The notes beneath the pieces were generated by a model, which was not told the DNA's origin, searched no databases, and saw only the letters and a list, made by a program, of their open reading frames with translations. Position numbers and translations under genes: made by a program. Below are positions 1-9,500 of a stretch of DNA of 31,585 nucleotides, piece by piece; the first letter of the stretch is position 1, and each line of letters starts with the position of its first letter. Source of the stretch: an uncultured Oscillospiraceae bacterium (GTDB lineage Bacteria > Bacillota > Clostridia > Oscillospirales > Oscillospiraceae); the NCBI GenBank assembly GCA_934597535.1, contig CAKTRT010000011.1:1-31585 (forward strand), written 5' to 3'.

Positions 1-1920
1 ACCTACATCGTCCCGGCGGCTGCCGAGACCAAGCCCAGCACGAGCGGCAACGTCATCGAGGTCCCGCCCCACGCGCATGTCTACACCTATGTGGACAACG
101 GCAACGGCAAGCACACGGCCACCTGCTACGCGGGCGACGTGACCTTCACCGAGGCGCATACCATCGTGGACGGCAAGTGCACGCTCTGCGGCGCGGCGCA
201 GACGGTTGATTCTGCCGCGTCTGTGAAGAAGAGTGACGGCACGCATGCCTATTACCCGACCCTCGCTGCGGCCATCGACGCGGCTGACGCGGGCGATACC
301 ATCACGCTGGTGGAGAAAAGCAGCGAGAACTTTGTGGTTCCCTCGGGAAAAGACATCACGCTTGATTTGAATGGATACAAGATTACCACTAGCGAACAGC
401 CTAAAATTGAAGAGGGCGGCAGCCTGACCATTCGTGGTGAGGGCGGCAGTATCATTCTCGAAAAACTTGGGATTTATCTTGAGGGAAGCCTGACGCTGGA
501 AAGCGGAAAGATCGAATCCAAGGAGCATTCTGACGTCATCTTTATTATGGGCAACGGTAATTTCACTATGACGGGCGGTATGCTGCTTGCCGATGCCGGA
601 GCCTGCATCGATGCGTCCTATGTTACGAACGGTGTCTCCCGCCTGAACATCACCGGCGGCGTGGTGGAGACCAAGGACCCGGCCGTGAATGCCATCTATA
701 TCAATAATAGATTTGGGTCCGGTAAGATTGAGCTGACAATCTCTGGTGGCACGATCAAGGCTGCCAAGCGGGCCGCAATCGCGCAGGATGCCAGTGACAG
801 TGTGTCCACCATCTCCATCACCGGCGGCACGTTCAGCAGCAACCCGAGCGCGTATGTGGCCGCGGGTTATATCGCCTATCAGAAGGACGACAGTACGTAT
901 CAGGTCGTGAAGAATGCGGGTACGGTCAATGTCTCTTTGAGCGAGCTGAACAAGATCGCCATCACCAAGGGTCCTAAGACCACCGGAGAGAAGGAGAAGA
1001 CTTCTTTCACGGTCGATCTCGGCAGCGAGACAGTCGCCCCTTCGGATATTGCCTATTCTGAGCACAGCACCGGCTACACCGGAAAGGGTGTTCAGATCGG
1101 CAGCAGCAGCCTGAACAGCTATGCCGCAACGCCCGCCAACGTTGGCGACTACGAGTTTGTTGTCAAGGGTGGCACGATCAACAGCGCCGTTACCGGCTAT
1201 GAGTCCATTGATGGCCTTAAGGATACCTCTGTTTATATGCTCGTTCCCGGTAACAGTGATGTGGTGTTCGAGGGCGTGACGTTCAACGGCGTATTCAGCT
1301 TTGATGTGCAGATGTATACTTCTCCGTGGAGTTATCTGAATTCCATCACTTTCAAGAACTGCACATTCAACGGCATTATTGTCGGCTCTTGCCCTGCCAA
1401 GGAAGCGACCTTTGAGGGCTGTGTCTTTAACAGCTATACCAACACTACCAAAGCCAATAATTCCAACCCCATTTGGTGGCGCGCTGCTACCGGCTACTGG
1501 GGCGAAGGATCTGATGAGAGCGTTCACTCTCTGGAAAAGTTCACCTTTGTTGGCAACAGGGTATTTGGGACAAGGCCTGTGAAGATCGAGCGCATCGGTT
1601 GGAACTGCACCGCCAGCATCACCATCCTGAACAACTACTTTGATATCAGCGCGCAGGCTAACGATACTGAGACAAAGAATATGGCGATCAATATCGGCCA
1701 GAAGGATAATACCAGCAAGTTCATTCTGATCGATGACGGCAACCGCATTTCGAACAATACCGCGTCTCTGTATACGGCAGCGCTCGGCAGCGGTTCGAAC
1801 CAGTACATTGCGGTCTCCGGCACTCAGGTGCTGGACAGCAAGGGCAACGATAAGGTCATCAACGTAATGGTCTGGAAGACCACGACCGACGAGACCTTTG
1901 AAATGAAGACCATTCAGTAA
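1..1920 (+). CDS. Secreted beta-helix surface protein, 5' end missing
   Basis: The frame is open from base 1, so the start and any signal peptide lie outside the window; 639 residues are present. The GTG at 91 is inside the protein and is not a convincing start. A short Cys/His segment near residues 27-63 (a Cys, then HTIVDGKC and CTLCG) precedes two right-handed beta-helix-like stretches. The first (about residues 75-300) carries 'LDLNGYKIT' and repeated 'TGG/SGGT' turns. The second (about 400-630) has 'VFEGVTF', 'TFKNCTFNG' and 'ATFEGCVF' rungs. This is the pectate-lyase-like/polymorphic-repeat style common in surface proteins of gut Clostridia. No LPxTG or SLH domain is seen at the C-terminus, so any anchor must be upstream or absent. 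Adhesin or glycan-binding roles are possible but unproven. A strong terminator follows the stop. Confidence 0.8.
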   Translation, partial: TYIVPAAAETKPSTSGNVIEVPPHAHVYTYVDNGNGKHTATCYAGDVTFTEAHTIVDGKCTLCGAAQTVDSAASVKKSDGTHAYYPTLAAAIDAADAGDTITLVEKSSENFVVPSGKDITLDLNGYKITTSEQPKIEEGGSLTIRGEGGSIILEKLGIYLEGSLTLESGKIESKEHSDVIFIMGNGNFTMTGGMLLADAGACIDASYVTNGVSRLNITGGVVETKDPAVNAIYINNRFGSGKIELTISGGTIKAAKRAAIAQDASDSVSTISITGGTFSSNPSAYVAAGYIAYQKDDSTYQVVKNAGTVNVSLSELNKIAITKGPKTTGEKEKTSFTVDLGSETVAPSDIAYSEHSTGYTGKGVQIGSSSLNSYAATPANVGDYEFVVKGGTINSAVTGYESIDGLKDTSVYMLVPGNSDVVFEGVTFNGVFSFDVQMYTSPWSYLNSITFKNCTFNGIIVGSCPAKEATFEGCVFNSYTNTTKANNSNPIWWRAATGYWGEGSDESVHSLEKFTFVGNRVFGTRPVKIERIGWNCTASITILNNYFDISAQANDTETKNMAINIGQKDNTSKFILIDDGNRISNNTASLYTAALGSGSNQYIAVSGTQVLDSKGNDKVINVMVWKTTTDETFEMKTIQ

Positions 1921-1939
1921 TTCCCTTTCCTAACGAAAC

Positions 1940-1976
1940 AAGCGCCTACGTGATTTGCGTAGGCGCTTGCCCTTTT
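1940..1976 (+). terminator. Rho-independent terminator of the 5'-truncated surface gene
   Basis: An 11-bp perfect stem (AAGCGCCTACG paired with CGTAGGCGCTT) has a 7-base loop. It starts 20 bases after the stop and is followed by a short T-containing tail (CCCTTTTC). Confidence 0.88.
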
Positions 1977-2029
1977 CTGTGAAAAAACTGAAAAATCTGC
2001 GCGGCGGTTGCATCCGCGCGTGCAACAAA

Positions 2030-2070
2030 GCGGCTCCGGGAGGGTACAGGTGTACCGCGTCCGGAGCCGC
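2030..2070. repeat. Compound inverted repeat (nested hairpin)
   Basis: The outer arms GCGGCTCCGG (2030-2039) and CCGGAGCCGC (2061-2070) pair perfectly over 10 bp. Inside them GGTAC (2043-2047) pairs with GTACC (2052-2056) around an AGGT loop. There is no T-run on either side, so it is not a typical terminator. It could be a repetitive extragenic palindrome, but only one copy was noticed in this window. Confidence 0.7.
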
Positions 2071-2189
2071 TGTGCACGGCAAGCATGTCAAGCCCGTCGC
2101 GCAGCTTCGTGGACGGAATTGATGCGGGCGGGATCCGCCACGTCGATGCTGGCATCACGTTTGCTGCGGTGCTGAAATAGTGTGCAAAG

Positions 2190-2227
2190 AAGCAGCGCGT
2201 TCCCGATGAAACGGGAGCGCGCTGCTT
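2190..2227 (-). terminator. Terminator of the LPETG surface gene
   Basis: The 10-bp outer arms AAGCAGCGCG (2190-2199) and CGCGCTGCTT (2218-2227) enclose an inner TCCCG/CGGGA pairing. It lies 16 bases past the minus-strand stop. T-rich flanks on both sides suggest it may act in both directions. Confidence 0.82.
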
Positions 2228-2242
2228 TTATCGTTGCGGGCA

Positions 2243-5200
2243 TTATCTGCGCGGGCGTTTTTTCCGCACCAGCAGGAGCGCGGCGCCGGCAGCCTGCAGA
2301 CCGCCGGCGGCGCAGAGGATGCCGCTGCCGATGCCGCCGGTCTCGGGCAGCTCGGCATAGCCGGCACGATTGGTGATAGTGACTTCGCCGACGGGGGAGT
2401 CGGGGGAGAGCGTGACCTCCGCGCCGCCGCCGAAGACGGTGAAGGGAGTGCCGCTGACGATGGCAGAGGAGCCGTCGCGGATGGGAGCGCCGCTGTCGTC
2501 CAGCTCAAAGACGTAATACGTCTTGCCGATCGTCAGCCCCGTGAAGCGCGCAAGGCCATCTTCCGGAGTGACGGCGCCGCTGCCGTAGACGAGCGACGCA
2601 GTCTGAAGCGGAGCGCCGGTTGCCTCCGGCGTACTGTAAACGCCGAAATAGTAGGCGCCGTCGATCTTGGCGAGGGGAGCGCCGTTCAGGTTTTGGAAGG
2701 CTTTGGTCACGGCGATCTCGGCGCAGTCGCCGTCGAGACGGTTGCGGACGGTGAGCAGCACATAGTTGGCATAGTGCCGCGTGCCGCCCGCGTCCACCCA
2801 TGTGGCGGGATCGTCATAATCGCCTGCGGAGCCTTCGCGGTATTTGGCCTCATCGAAGGTGACGGCATAGCTGCTGTAGCCATCCGGCAGGGAGGAATGA
2901 TAGGGCGTGTCGCCGATCATCGTCTCCTTGAGGGAGTATTCCGCGATCTTGCCGTTAACGAAGAGCGGAAGATCCTCCCAGACAAAGGTCCAGTTATTTT
3001 CTGCATTCAGCGTCTGCGTATAGAGACTGTCCGCTTCGCCAAGCGGAAGACCGCCGCACAGCAGCCTGACCGTGACGGGTTCCTGCCGGTCTTCCGGCGT
3101 GCCGCCCCAGTCCTTGCGGGCGGTGACGGATGTGAGAAGATGCGAACGGTTCTCGACTGTCAGCAGGGCGGTGCCAACGCCTGTGACCGCGCGAGTGGAG
3201 GGTGGATCGGTAAGCTCGCCTTCATACGTCAGCGCGGTCAGCCTGCCGGTGTCATCCACGGTGAAATGGATCTGCGAAGCGCCGCTGTAGCCGGAGGGGA
3301 TGGACTCCGTCAGCGTGTAGGAGCCGGGAGAAAGCAGCAGGAAGATATCGCCGTTCCGATCGGTCACGATCTGAGTGCCGGCCTTTTCGGTATAGTCCGC
3401 AACGGACATGTTGGTGTACATGCTGGCGCCGGGCTTGCGATAGAGCTGGAAGTCGGAGCGGTTTGCGTCCGGGACGATAGAGAAGGCAACGTCTGCAAGG
3501 CCGTCGAAGGTGAAGGAATCGATCTTGCGCAGCGTCAGCGTGCCGGAATCGACATAGGTGTTGCGGAAGGCAGCGGTGCGGTATCTGCCCGGCGGGACGT
3601 CGGCGGCGTAGGATATCATTTGCGTGGAGACGGTGCTGCCGGTATCGTAATTCTCCCAGTCGCTTGAGTTGACGGTATCGTAAATGCGGCAGAACGCGGA
3701 GGTCGGCGTGTTGGGAAGCAGATAATTCTGCTCGGAAAGAAGGTAGGTGCTGTCAACGCGCCCGCCGACGATCCATGTGTAGGTATTGGCGGAGGCGTCA
3801 TAGGAAGTGTAGCCGATGCGGCCAGCGCGGGTCTCTTCGGCGGCGGGAAACAGCGTCAGGATGGAGCCTGCGCCGTTTTCGCGGCTATCCTCGACCAGAA
3901 TGCCGTATTCCTGATCGCCGCTCTGGGCCTTGACCTGCGCGATGGCGCTCTCGCTGCCGAGGAACGTCTTGGTCACGCGCAGCTTTGCCTCCCTGACGAC
4001 GAGCACGCCGTCCGCGTGCCAGCCGTCGCTGGGCTGATACTTGAGCGACGACCAGCGGATCTGGAAGTGATCTGAGGTGAGATGCTGCGGCGAGATGGAG
4101 ACTCCGCCGATCCGGATCGTGTAGCCGGCAAGCTTAATGGCGGCGAAGATGTCCTCATCCGAAGGAAGATCTGTCAGCGTAACGCCCTTGTAGGGCGCGG
4201 CCGTCATGGAACGCATGATGCTGTCCGGTTCATAGGCGGTGGCGGCGGCTGAGGCGGGAGCGACCAGAAGGTACTGACCGTTGAGGTCGGTGAGCTGCTC
4301 CGTTCCCAGCAGATTGGAGGTGTGGAGAGAGCGGGTGTAGTCGCTCATCTCGTAGTCGCTGAAGCCGTTGCTGTGATCGTCGCGGATCTCGCAGAAGAGG
4401 TTGATGTAAAAATTGACCGAGGTGATCTTGCCGCGCTCGTCCAGCGCGCTCCATGCAGCTTTCAGATCGATGACGCCGCCGTTTTCATAGGCGGAGAGCT
4501 GCGCGGCGGTGAGCGGCTGGGAGGGGTCGAGGATATCGCCGGTCGCCTTGACACGCCAGCCGCGGAAGGTATAGAAAAAACGCTTGCCTTGCTTGTTGAG
4601 CTCCGTTCCGGCCAGCAGCGTGGAAGAGTCGGGGGAACGGAGCAGGAAAACGCCGCCGCTCGACAGATCGAGCTGCTCGGACAGCGCGGCCATGCCGCCC
4701 ACCGTGCCGTCGGTAATGACATACTGCGCGGTCGCCGAGACCTCGCTGCTGAGACGCTGCAGATGCTCTGCCAGCGTGTTGGCGCGGTAGCGGACGGTGC
4801 AGACGCCGGTGCTGCCGGCATGCGTGATCGCCGAGATCTTGATGGGGGAGGAAACGCTGCGGAAGGTGTAGAGCGTTTTGCCGTTTTCCAGCGGCTCGGC
4901 GCTGTCCGGAGTGATGGCGACGCCGGAGGCGCTGTCGGTAAAGGTCCATGTAAAGCCGGGGGAGGGGGTCAGCCCGATCTGGAAGGGATCGCCGCCGGAT
5001 ACATAAAATATGCCGCCTTCGGAGGCGTAGTCCGCAGGGGCGGAGACGTTCACCGTGTAGAACATGTTGTCGCGCCTGAGCGCATCGTCGGAAATGTCGG
5101 CCTTCACAGTGAAGCAGCTGTCGTGACCGGCGCTGTTGCGCGGCAGGTAGTAGAGATAGCTCGAATTGCGGCTGCTGAGCGGGATGCGCCACTCCGCGGA

Positions 5201-6181
5201 GCCATCCTCCGATACGGCCTGATACGGCGCGGCATCCGCCCAGATCAGGGAGGGATCGTGCTGATCCGTGTGCGGGAAGAACAGCTCGCCGCCGAACGTA
5301 TCCGCCGCGAAGCCGAAGCTTCCGTATATCGCTTCAAGGGCGTCTGCGGTGATGTAATGGCGGCCGTTTTCCATGGGGAGGTACGTGATATCGGACGAGA
5401 GCAGGCGCTGCTCGCCGTCAAGGAAAACGTAGTATTTCATCGTGATCTGCGAGACGGTGCGGTCGTCCTCATCGGGCAGCAGCCGGTCGTCATCACCACT
5501 GGGATCAGAAACGTCCTCATCGTCTGCGCCGCCGCTCTCCGCGCCCTGGTCGCAGGTCAGCTTCCATGTGCCGTAGCACAGCGGGCCGTGGACGTGAGCA
5601 GGGTCGGTATCGGTGCAGGTGAGCGCCGACGGATCGGCGGGAACATCGACGGAGACGAAGCATGCGTCCGTGTGCTGGTGCACATCGACCTCCGGCAGAG
5701 GGCAGAGGAGCGCGCCGTCTGCATCGAAGCATTCCGCGCTGTGGCGGTGGGGGATCAGCTCTGCCATGCCGCAGATGAGCACCGGCTCGGCGCTCTCGTC
5801 CGGCTGTGTGGAGCGCGTGCACGTGGGCACCTCGCTCCATGCGTAGCAGCTGTCCGTGTGGGTGTGCGCCGCAAGCTCCGGCAGAGGGCAGAGCAGTTCG
5901 CCGTTTTCGTCATAGCAGCGCGCATCGTGCCGGTGCACCGCGGCCATGCCGGACACTGCGGCGGGGCAGGCGAGCTGCTCTTTTGTGACGGCGGTGAGCT
6001 GCGTGTAGCAGCTCTCGTCGTGGGTGTGCGCGGCGGTCATCGTGATGGCGGGGAGAATGAGCGCGTAGGTGGTGCAGAAGACCACGACCGCGGCAAGAAA
6101 CGTCAGCACCCGGCGCCATCTCCGCCTTTGGACGTGCAGGCGGGCATAGCGGCGCACATCGTGCAGCAGCAAATCATCCAT
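2243..6181 (-). CDS. Sortase-anchored (LPETG) surface protein with His/Cys repeats and CnaB/SpaA-like domains
   Basis: The product has 1312 residues. An Arg-rich N-terminus and a hydrophobic segment (about 25-50) act as export signal. Residues 52-210 carry six HxHxxxC[Y/F] units (Cys at 58, 89, 112, 151, 174, 202), each followed by another Cys (72, 98, 121, 137, 160, 189/210). An acidic linker follows, then a long region without recognised domains. CnaB/SpaA-like beta-sandwich domains appear from about 737: 'LRVTKTF', 'GTLTLRKID' (about 880), 'TARKDWGG' (about 1021), and 'IAVTKAFQN' (about 1158). The C-terminus is a classical sorting signal: LPETG at 1278-1282, a hydrophobic segment, and RKKRPRR. 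A ribosome site AGGAG lies 10 bases before the ATG. In known families such domains form isopeptide bonds and build adhesins or pili. The function here is inferred to be adhesion. No sortase or pilin partner is in the window. Large antisense frames over it are shadows. Confidence 0.93.
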   Translation of the reverse strand: MDDLLLHDVRRYARLHVQRRRWRRVLTFLAAVVVFCTTYALILPAITMTAAHTHDESCYTQLTAVTKEQLACPAAVSGMAAVHRHDARCYDENGELLCPLPELAAHTHTDSCYAWSEVPTCTRSTQPDESAEPVLICGMAELIPHRHSAECFDADGALLCPLPEVDVHQHTDACFVSVDVPADPSALTCTDTDPAHVHGPLCYGTWKLTCDQGAESGGADDEDVSDPSGDDDRLLPDEDDRTVSQITMKYYVFLDGEQRLLSSDITYLPMENGRHYITADALEAIYGSFGFAADTFGGELFFPHTDQHDPSLIWADAAPYQAVSEDGSAEWRIPLSSRNSSYLYYLPRNSAGHDSCFTVKADISDDALRRDNMFYTVNVSAPADYASEGGIFYVSGGDPFQIGLTPSPGFTWTFTDSASGVAITPDSAEPLENGKTLYTFRSVSSPIKISAITHAGSTGVCTVRYRANTLAEHLQRLSSEVSATAQYVITDGTVGGMAALSEQLDLSSGGVFLLRSPDSSTLLAGTELNKQGKRFFYTFRGWRVKATGDILDPSQPLTAAQLSAYENGGVIDLKAAWSALDERGKITSVNFYINLFCEIRDDHSNGFSDYEMSDYTRSLHTSNLLGTEQLTDLNGQYLLVAPASAAATAYEPDSIMRSMTAAPYKGVTLTDLPSDEDIFAAIKLAGYTIRIGGVSISPQHLTSDHFQIRWSSLKYQPSDGWHADGVLVVREAKLRVTKTFLGSESAIAQVKAQSGDQEYGILVEDSRENGAGSILTLFPAAEETRAGRIGYTSYDASANTYTWIVGGRVDSTYLLSEQNYLLPNTPTSAFCRIYDTVNSSDWENYDTGSTVSTQMISYAADVPPGRYRTAAFRNTYVDSGTLTLRKIDSFTFDGLADVAFSIVPDANRSDFQLYRKPGASMYTNMSVADYTEKAGTQIVTDRNGDIFLLLSPGSYTLTESIPSGYSGASQIHFTVDDTGRLTALTYEGELTDPPSTRAVTGVGTALLTVENRSHLLTSVTARKDWGGTPEDRQEPVTVRLLCGGLPLGEADSLYTQTLNAENNWTFVWEDLPLFVNGKIAEYSLKETMIGDTPYHSSLPDGYSSYAVTFDEAKYREGSAGDYDDPATWVDAGGTRHYANYVLLTVRNRLDGDCAEIAVTKAFQNLNGAPLAKIDGAYYFGVYSTPEATGAPLQTASLVYGSGAVTPEDGLARFTGLTIGKTYYVFELDDSGAPIRDGSSAIVSGTPFTVFGGGAEVTLSPDSPVGEVTITNRAGYAELPETGGIGSGILCAAGGLQAAGAALLLVRKKRPRR

Positions 6182-6259
6182 TTGGTCAAAACTCCTGATC
6201 GATCTCTCTTTGAAAAGGACGCTATAGCGGCCATCATACTTTAGAATGATACAGCTTAT

Positions 6260-6287
6260 ATTATAGCCATTGCCCGCCGCTTTGCAA
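6260..6287 (-). promoter_or_regulatory. Sigma-A-like promoter for the LPETG surface gene
   Basis: On the minus strand TTGCAA (6282-6287) is followed after 16 bases by a perfect TATAAT (6260-6265). It lies about 80 bases upstream of the start codon. Confidence 0.6.
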
Positions 6288-6411
6288 TTGACAATTTAAC
6301 GCAAAATTGACACAGATTTTGCCGCAAAGCGTGCAAACCTGCCACCGGCGTTCCGGGCGGTCTGCATTTCGCGCAGAAAAAACGACATTTCGTGCGTTTG
6401 AGAGGCCAACC

Positions 6412-6436
6412 GTACCAAGATGTGGTACAGTACCAA
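6412..6436. promoter_or_regulatory. Candidate operator: three TACCA half-sites
   Basis: GTACCA (6412-6417) and TGGTAC (6423-6428) form a perfect inverted repeat with a 5-base spacer. A further TACCAA follows at 6431-6436. The site is about 95-120 bases before the SLH protein start and may bind a dimeric regulator. Confidence 0.4.
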
Positions 6437-6459
6437 TGAATAAGCGCAAACCAAAACGA

Positions 6460-6477
6460 AACGGGGCATGCCCCGTT
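6460..6477. repeat. 18-bp perfect palindrome in the SLH gene leader
   Basis: AACGGGGC and its complement GCCCCGTT meet around a central AT, about 53 bases before the ATG at 6530. It could be an mRNA hairpin or a DNA-binding site. It has no T-run. Confidence 0.55.
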
Positions 6478-6529
6478 CTCCGCATGGCCTTACCATGTGG
6501 AGAAGCATCCTGCTGACGGAGGGAACATC

Positions 6530-9500
6530 ATGAAACAACGATCACTCAGCATTTTCCTTGTGCTGGCCCTGTGCCTGACACTGCTGCCCACGGCGGCGCT
6601 GGCGTCGGAGCCGGGCGAGGAGCAGCACACCGGCCACTGCATCTGCGGTGCGGCCACGCATCAGAGCGTGGGCGACCATGACACGGATGCCAGCAGCGCG
6701 ATCACGTGGAAGGCGTGGGACGATCAGGAAGTAGCAAACCAGTATAACAACGGTGTTGTCAATACCTATTACTACAATGCAGAGAGCTATCTGCCCAATC
6801 AGTCCGGCTATTATTACCTGACCGACGATGTGAATCGTACCAGCCTTGGCTGGACAGTGCCCGGAGGCAAGGATATCACGATCTGCCTGAACGGGCATAC
6901 AATCACGAGCAATGCTTCGAGTTCGATCACGGTCCCGGCCGGCTCGATACTGACGGTCACCGACTGCAAGGGGACGGGCGCGATCACAAACACCAACCGG
7001 CGCAGCGTCAGCGGAGATATCGTGGATGTGAGCGGCACGTTCAACCTCTACGCCGGCAGCATCGACGGCCAGAAGCTGAACCAATCTGAGGAGGGAGCCT
7101 GCCAGCTGGGCGTGCGGGTCGCAAGCGATGCGACCTTCAATATGTACGGCGGCAGCATCAAAAATAATATCAACCGTAATGCCAGCTCCAGCGTGTATGG
7201 CGGCGGCGTATATGTTTTCAAAAATGCAACGTTTACCATGTATGCCGGCAGCATTACGGGCAATAAAGCCGTTCCGGCGAATTCCGGTAATTCTGGATAC
7301 GGCGGCGGCGTGTACGTGGCTGAACATGCCACCTTTGAGATGAAGGGCGGCTCGATCGACCACAACAAGGCGAAATCGCAAGGCGGCGGCGTGTATCTGA
7401 AAGGCCGGCTTGACCTTTCCGGCAGCGCTGTCATCAGCGACAACGAGGCCGGTATTGGCGGCGGCGTGTATGTCGGCTCGACCACGCCTGTAGGCGGGAT
7501 CTATGGCGGCGGGACTGTCGGTACCGCAGTCCTCAACATGTCCGGCGGTACGATCAAAAATAATTCGACTTCGGGAACTGATGGACACGGCGGCGGCGTA
7601 TATATGTATGGCAACGACGGAGGTGGCCACCTTGGCGGCACGTTCAACATGTCCGGCGGCAGCATCACGAACAATACAGCCGGAGGAGAGGGCGGCGGCC
7701 TGTTCTTCTACAGCGTCGTGAATCTCTCCGGCGCGCCCAAGATCACAGGCAACACGGACGGCACGGCCAACGGCGGCAGCGGCAGGAAGAGCAACGCCTT
7801 CGTTTGCAATTGGAAGGAATACTATTCCCCCAATACTCCCAGCGAGACCGACTATCTCAACATCGCCGCTGCCGGTCTGACGAGCGGCGCGGAGATCGGC
7901 GTGCGCTCGCAGCATGAGCTTGCGGAGGGCGACGCAAACGCCAAATTTGCGACGAACGCAGCGAGCGCGAGCTACTTCACGAGCGATCAGGATCGTCCCA
8001 TTATCATGAGTGGCAGCGACCTGTACCTTCAGGCGCCGGGCTCGCAGAGCACGCACATGCATGAGTGGGAGTACAGGGCGAGAGACAATTCGGATGGCAG
8101 CAAGACCATCACGGCGACGTGCAAGAACACGGACGGAAACTGCCCCAACACTAACGGCGGCAGCATCACCATCAGCAAGCCGCAACATGACGAGTTTGGC
8201 GACCGCAAGAACGAGGTCGTGAGCGTCACCGGCGGCTTTACGGGCGAAGATACGGCGACCCCCAGCATTTCCTACAAGAAGAGCGATGGCACGGCGCTCC
8301 AGAATCCTCCGACCAATGCGGGCAGCTATATCGCCGTCGTCACGGTCGGCACGACCACGGTCGAGCTGCCGTACACCATCGCACCGAAGCAGGTGGGTGC
8401 GGACGAGATCACCATCACGCCGAGCGGCTCTTCGGGCGGCGGTGCGGCGGTGAGCTATGATTACGACGGCACGAAGAAGACGCTGACCCCCAGCCAGATC
8501 ACGGTGACGTACACGGGGGACAGGGTGCAGCCCGATTTTACCTTGGACGGCGTGACCGAGGGGACAAACGCGGGCAGCTATACCGCGACCGTCACCCTGA
8601 CGGGCAACTATTCCGGCAGCAAGGACTTCACATGGACGATCGCGCCGCGCGTGGCCACGCTTGACTGGCAGAACACCACCGGACGCAAGTTCGGCGACGG
8701 CAAGACCGTCACGGCGAGCGTTGGCAACAAGTGCGGGAACGATGCGGTCGCCGTCACCGTGACCGGCGGCGGCGAGACGGCGGTCGGCATCTACACGGCC
8801 ACGGCAAGCGGCCTGACCGGCAGCAGCGAGGCGAACTACATGCTGCCCGCGAGCGGCCTGACGGCGCAGTACAGCATCGTCAAGGCCGACGCGCCGGCGC
8901 TGCGCGCGGCAGACATCAACCAGAAGTGGAACGACACGGCGGAGAAAACGGTCACGCCCGCGTGGAGCGGTGTTCCCGCGAACGCCGGCAGACTGAATTA
9001 CAGCGCGACGGTGAAGTCGGCTCCTGCCGGTGTTACGCTCGGCAGTTGGTCGATGGATGTGAACAGCGGCGAGATCCGCTATACGCTCACGGGAGCGACG
9101 GCGGTGCATGCCGGCCAGCAGATCGTGCTGGAGGTGCTGCTCACTTCTGCTAACTATGCGGATGCGACCACGGAGCTGAAGATCAACCTGACGGCTGAAA
9201 GCAGCGTTTCTCCCGGCGAGGCGATCATGGTCGATACGGGCAGCCGGATCGAGCTGGACAAGGGCGAGAACGGCACGACAAGCTCGGATCGCGCCAGCGC
9301 CGTCAAGGGCACGGCCGTGATCATCACCGCCAAGCCTGACGAGGGCTACCGCCTTGCGGAGATCAGCGTCAAGGACGAGCGCGGCAGCTCTCTGCCGCTC
9401 ACCGAGCTTGGCGGCGACCGGTACTCCTTCACGATGCCAGACGGCAAGGCGACGGTCAAGGTCCGCTACGAAAAGATCCCGGAGATCAGCCCGTTTGACG

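Larger units (their letters stand above)
1977..2242. other. Intergenic region with structured hairpins, no convincing gene
   Basis: This convergent gap holds a small hairpin (CCGCGC arms at 1999-2004 and 2014-2019), a larger compound hairpin at 2030-2070, and the terminator of the minus-strand gene at 2190-2227. A frame open to a TAG at 2178-2180 contains a 31-codon ATG ORF at 2085-2180, but it has no ribosome site and resembles nothing I know. Confidence 0.6.
6182..6529. promoter_or_regulatory. Divergent intergenic region between the LPETG and SLH surface genes
   Basis: This 348-base gap serves two divergent surface genes. It holds a promoter candidate for the minus gene (6260-6287), a cluster of TACCA half-sites (6412-6436), and an 18-bp perfect palindrome in the leader of the plus gene (6460-6477). 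A clear sigma-A promoter for the plus gene was not found. The best candidate is TTGAGA at 6398-6403 with a poor -10 17 bases later. Confidence 0.6.

Noticed and set aside
1946..2158. 70-codon minus-strand frame downstream of the LPETG gene
   Set aside because: It runs through the plus-strand terminator hairpin and the nested palindrome and has no convincing ribosome site.
2085..2180. 31-codon ORF in the intergenic gap
   Set aside because: No ribosome site, no promoter, and an unrecognised sequence; not supported as a gene.
4322..6244. 640-codon plus-strand frame over the LPETG gene (and 2234-3667)
   Set aside because: It lies antisense to a protein with export signal, CnaB domains and LPETG. 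Its translation is low-complexity Ala/Gly/Arg/Val typical of a shadow frame in GC-rich DNA.
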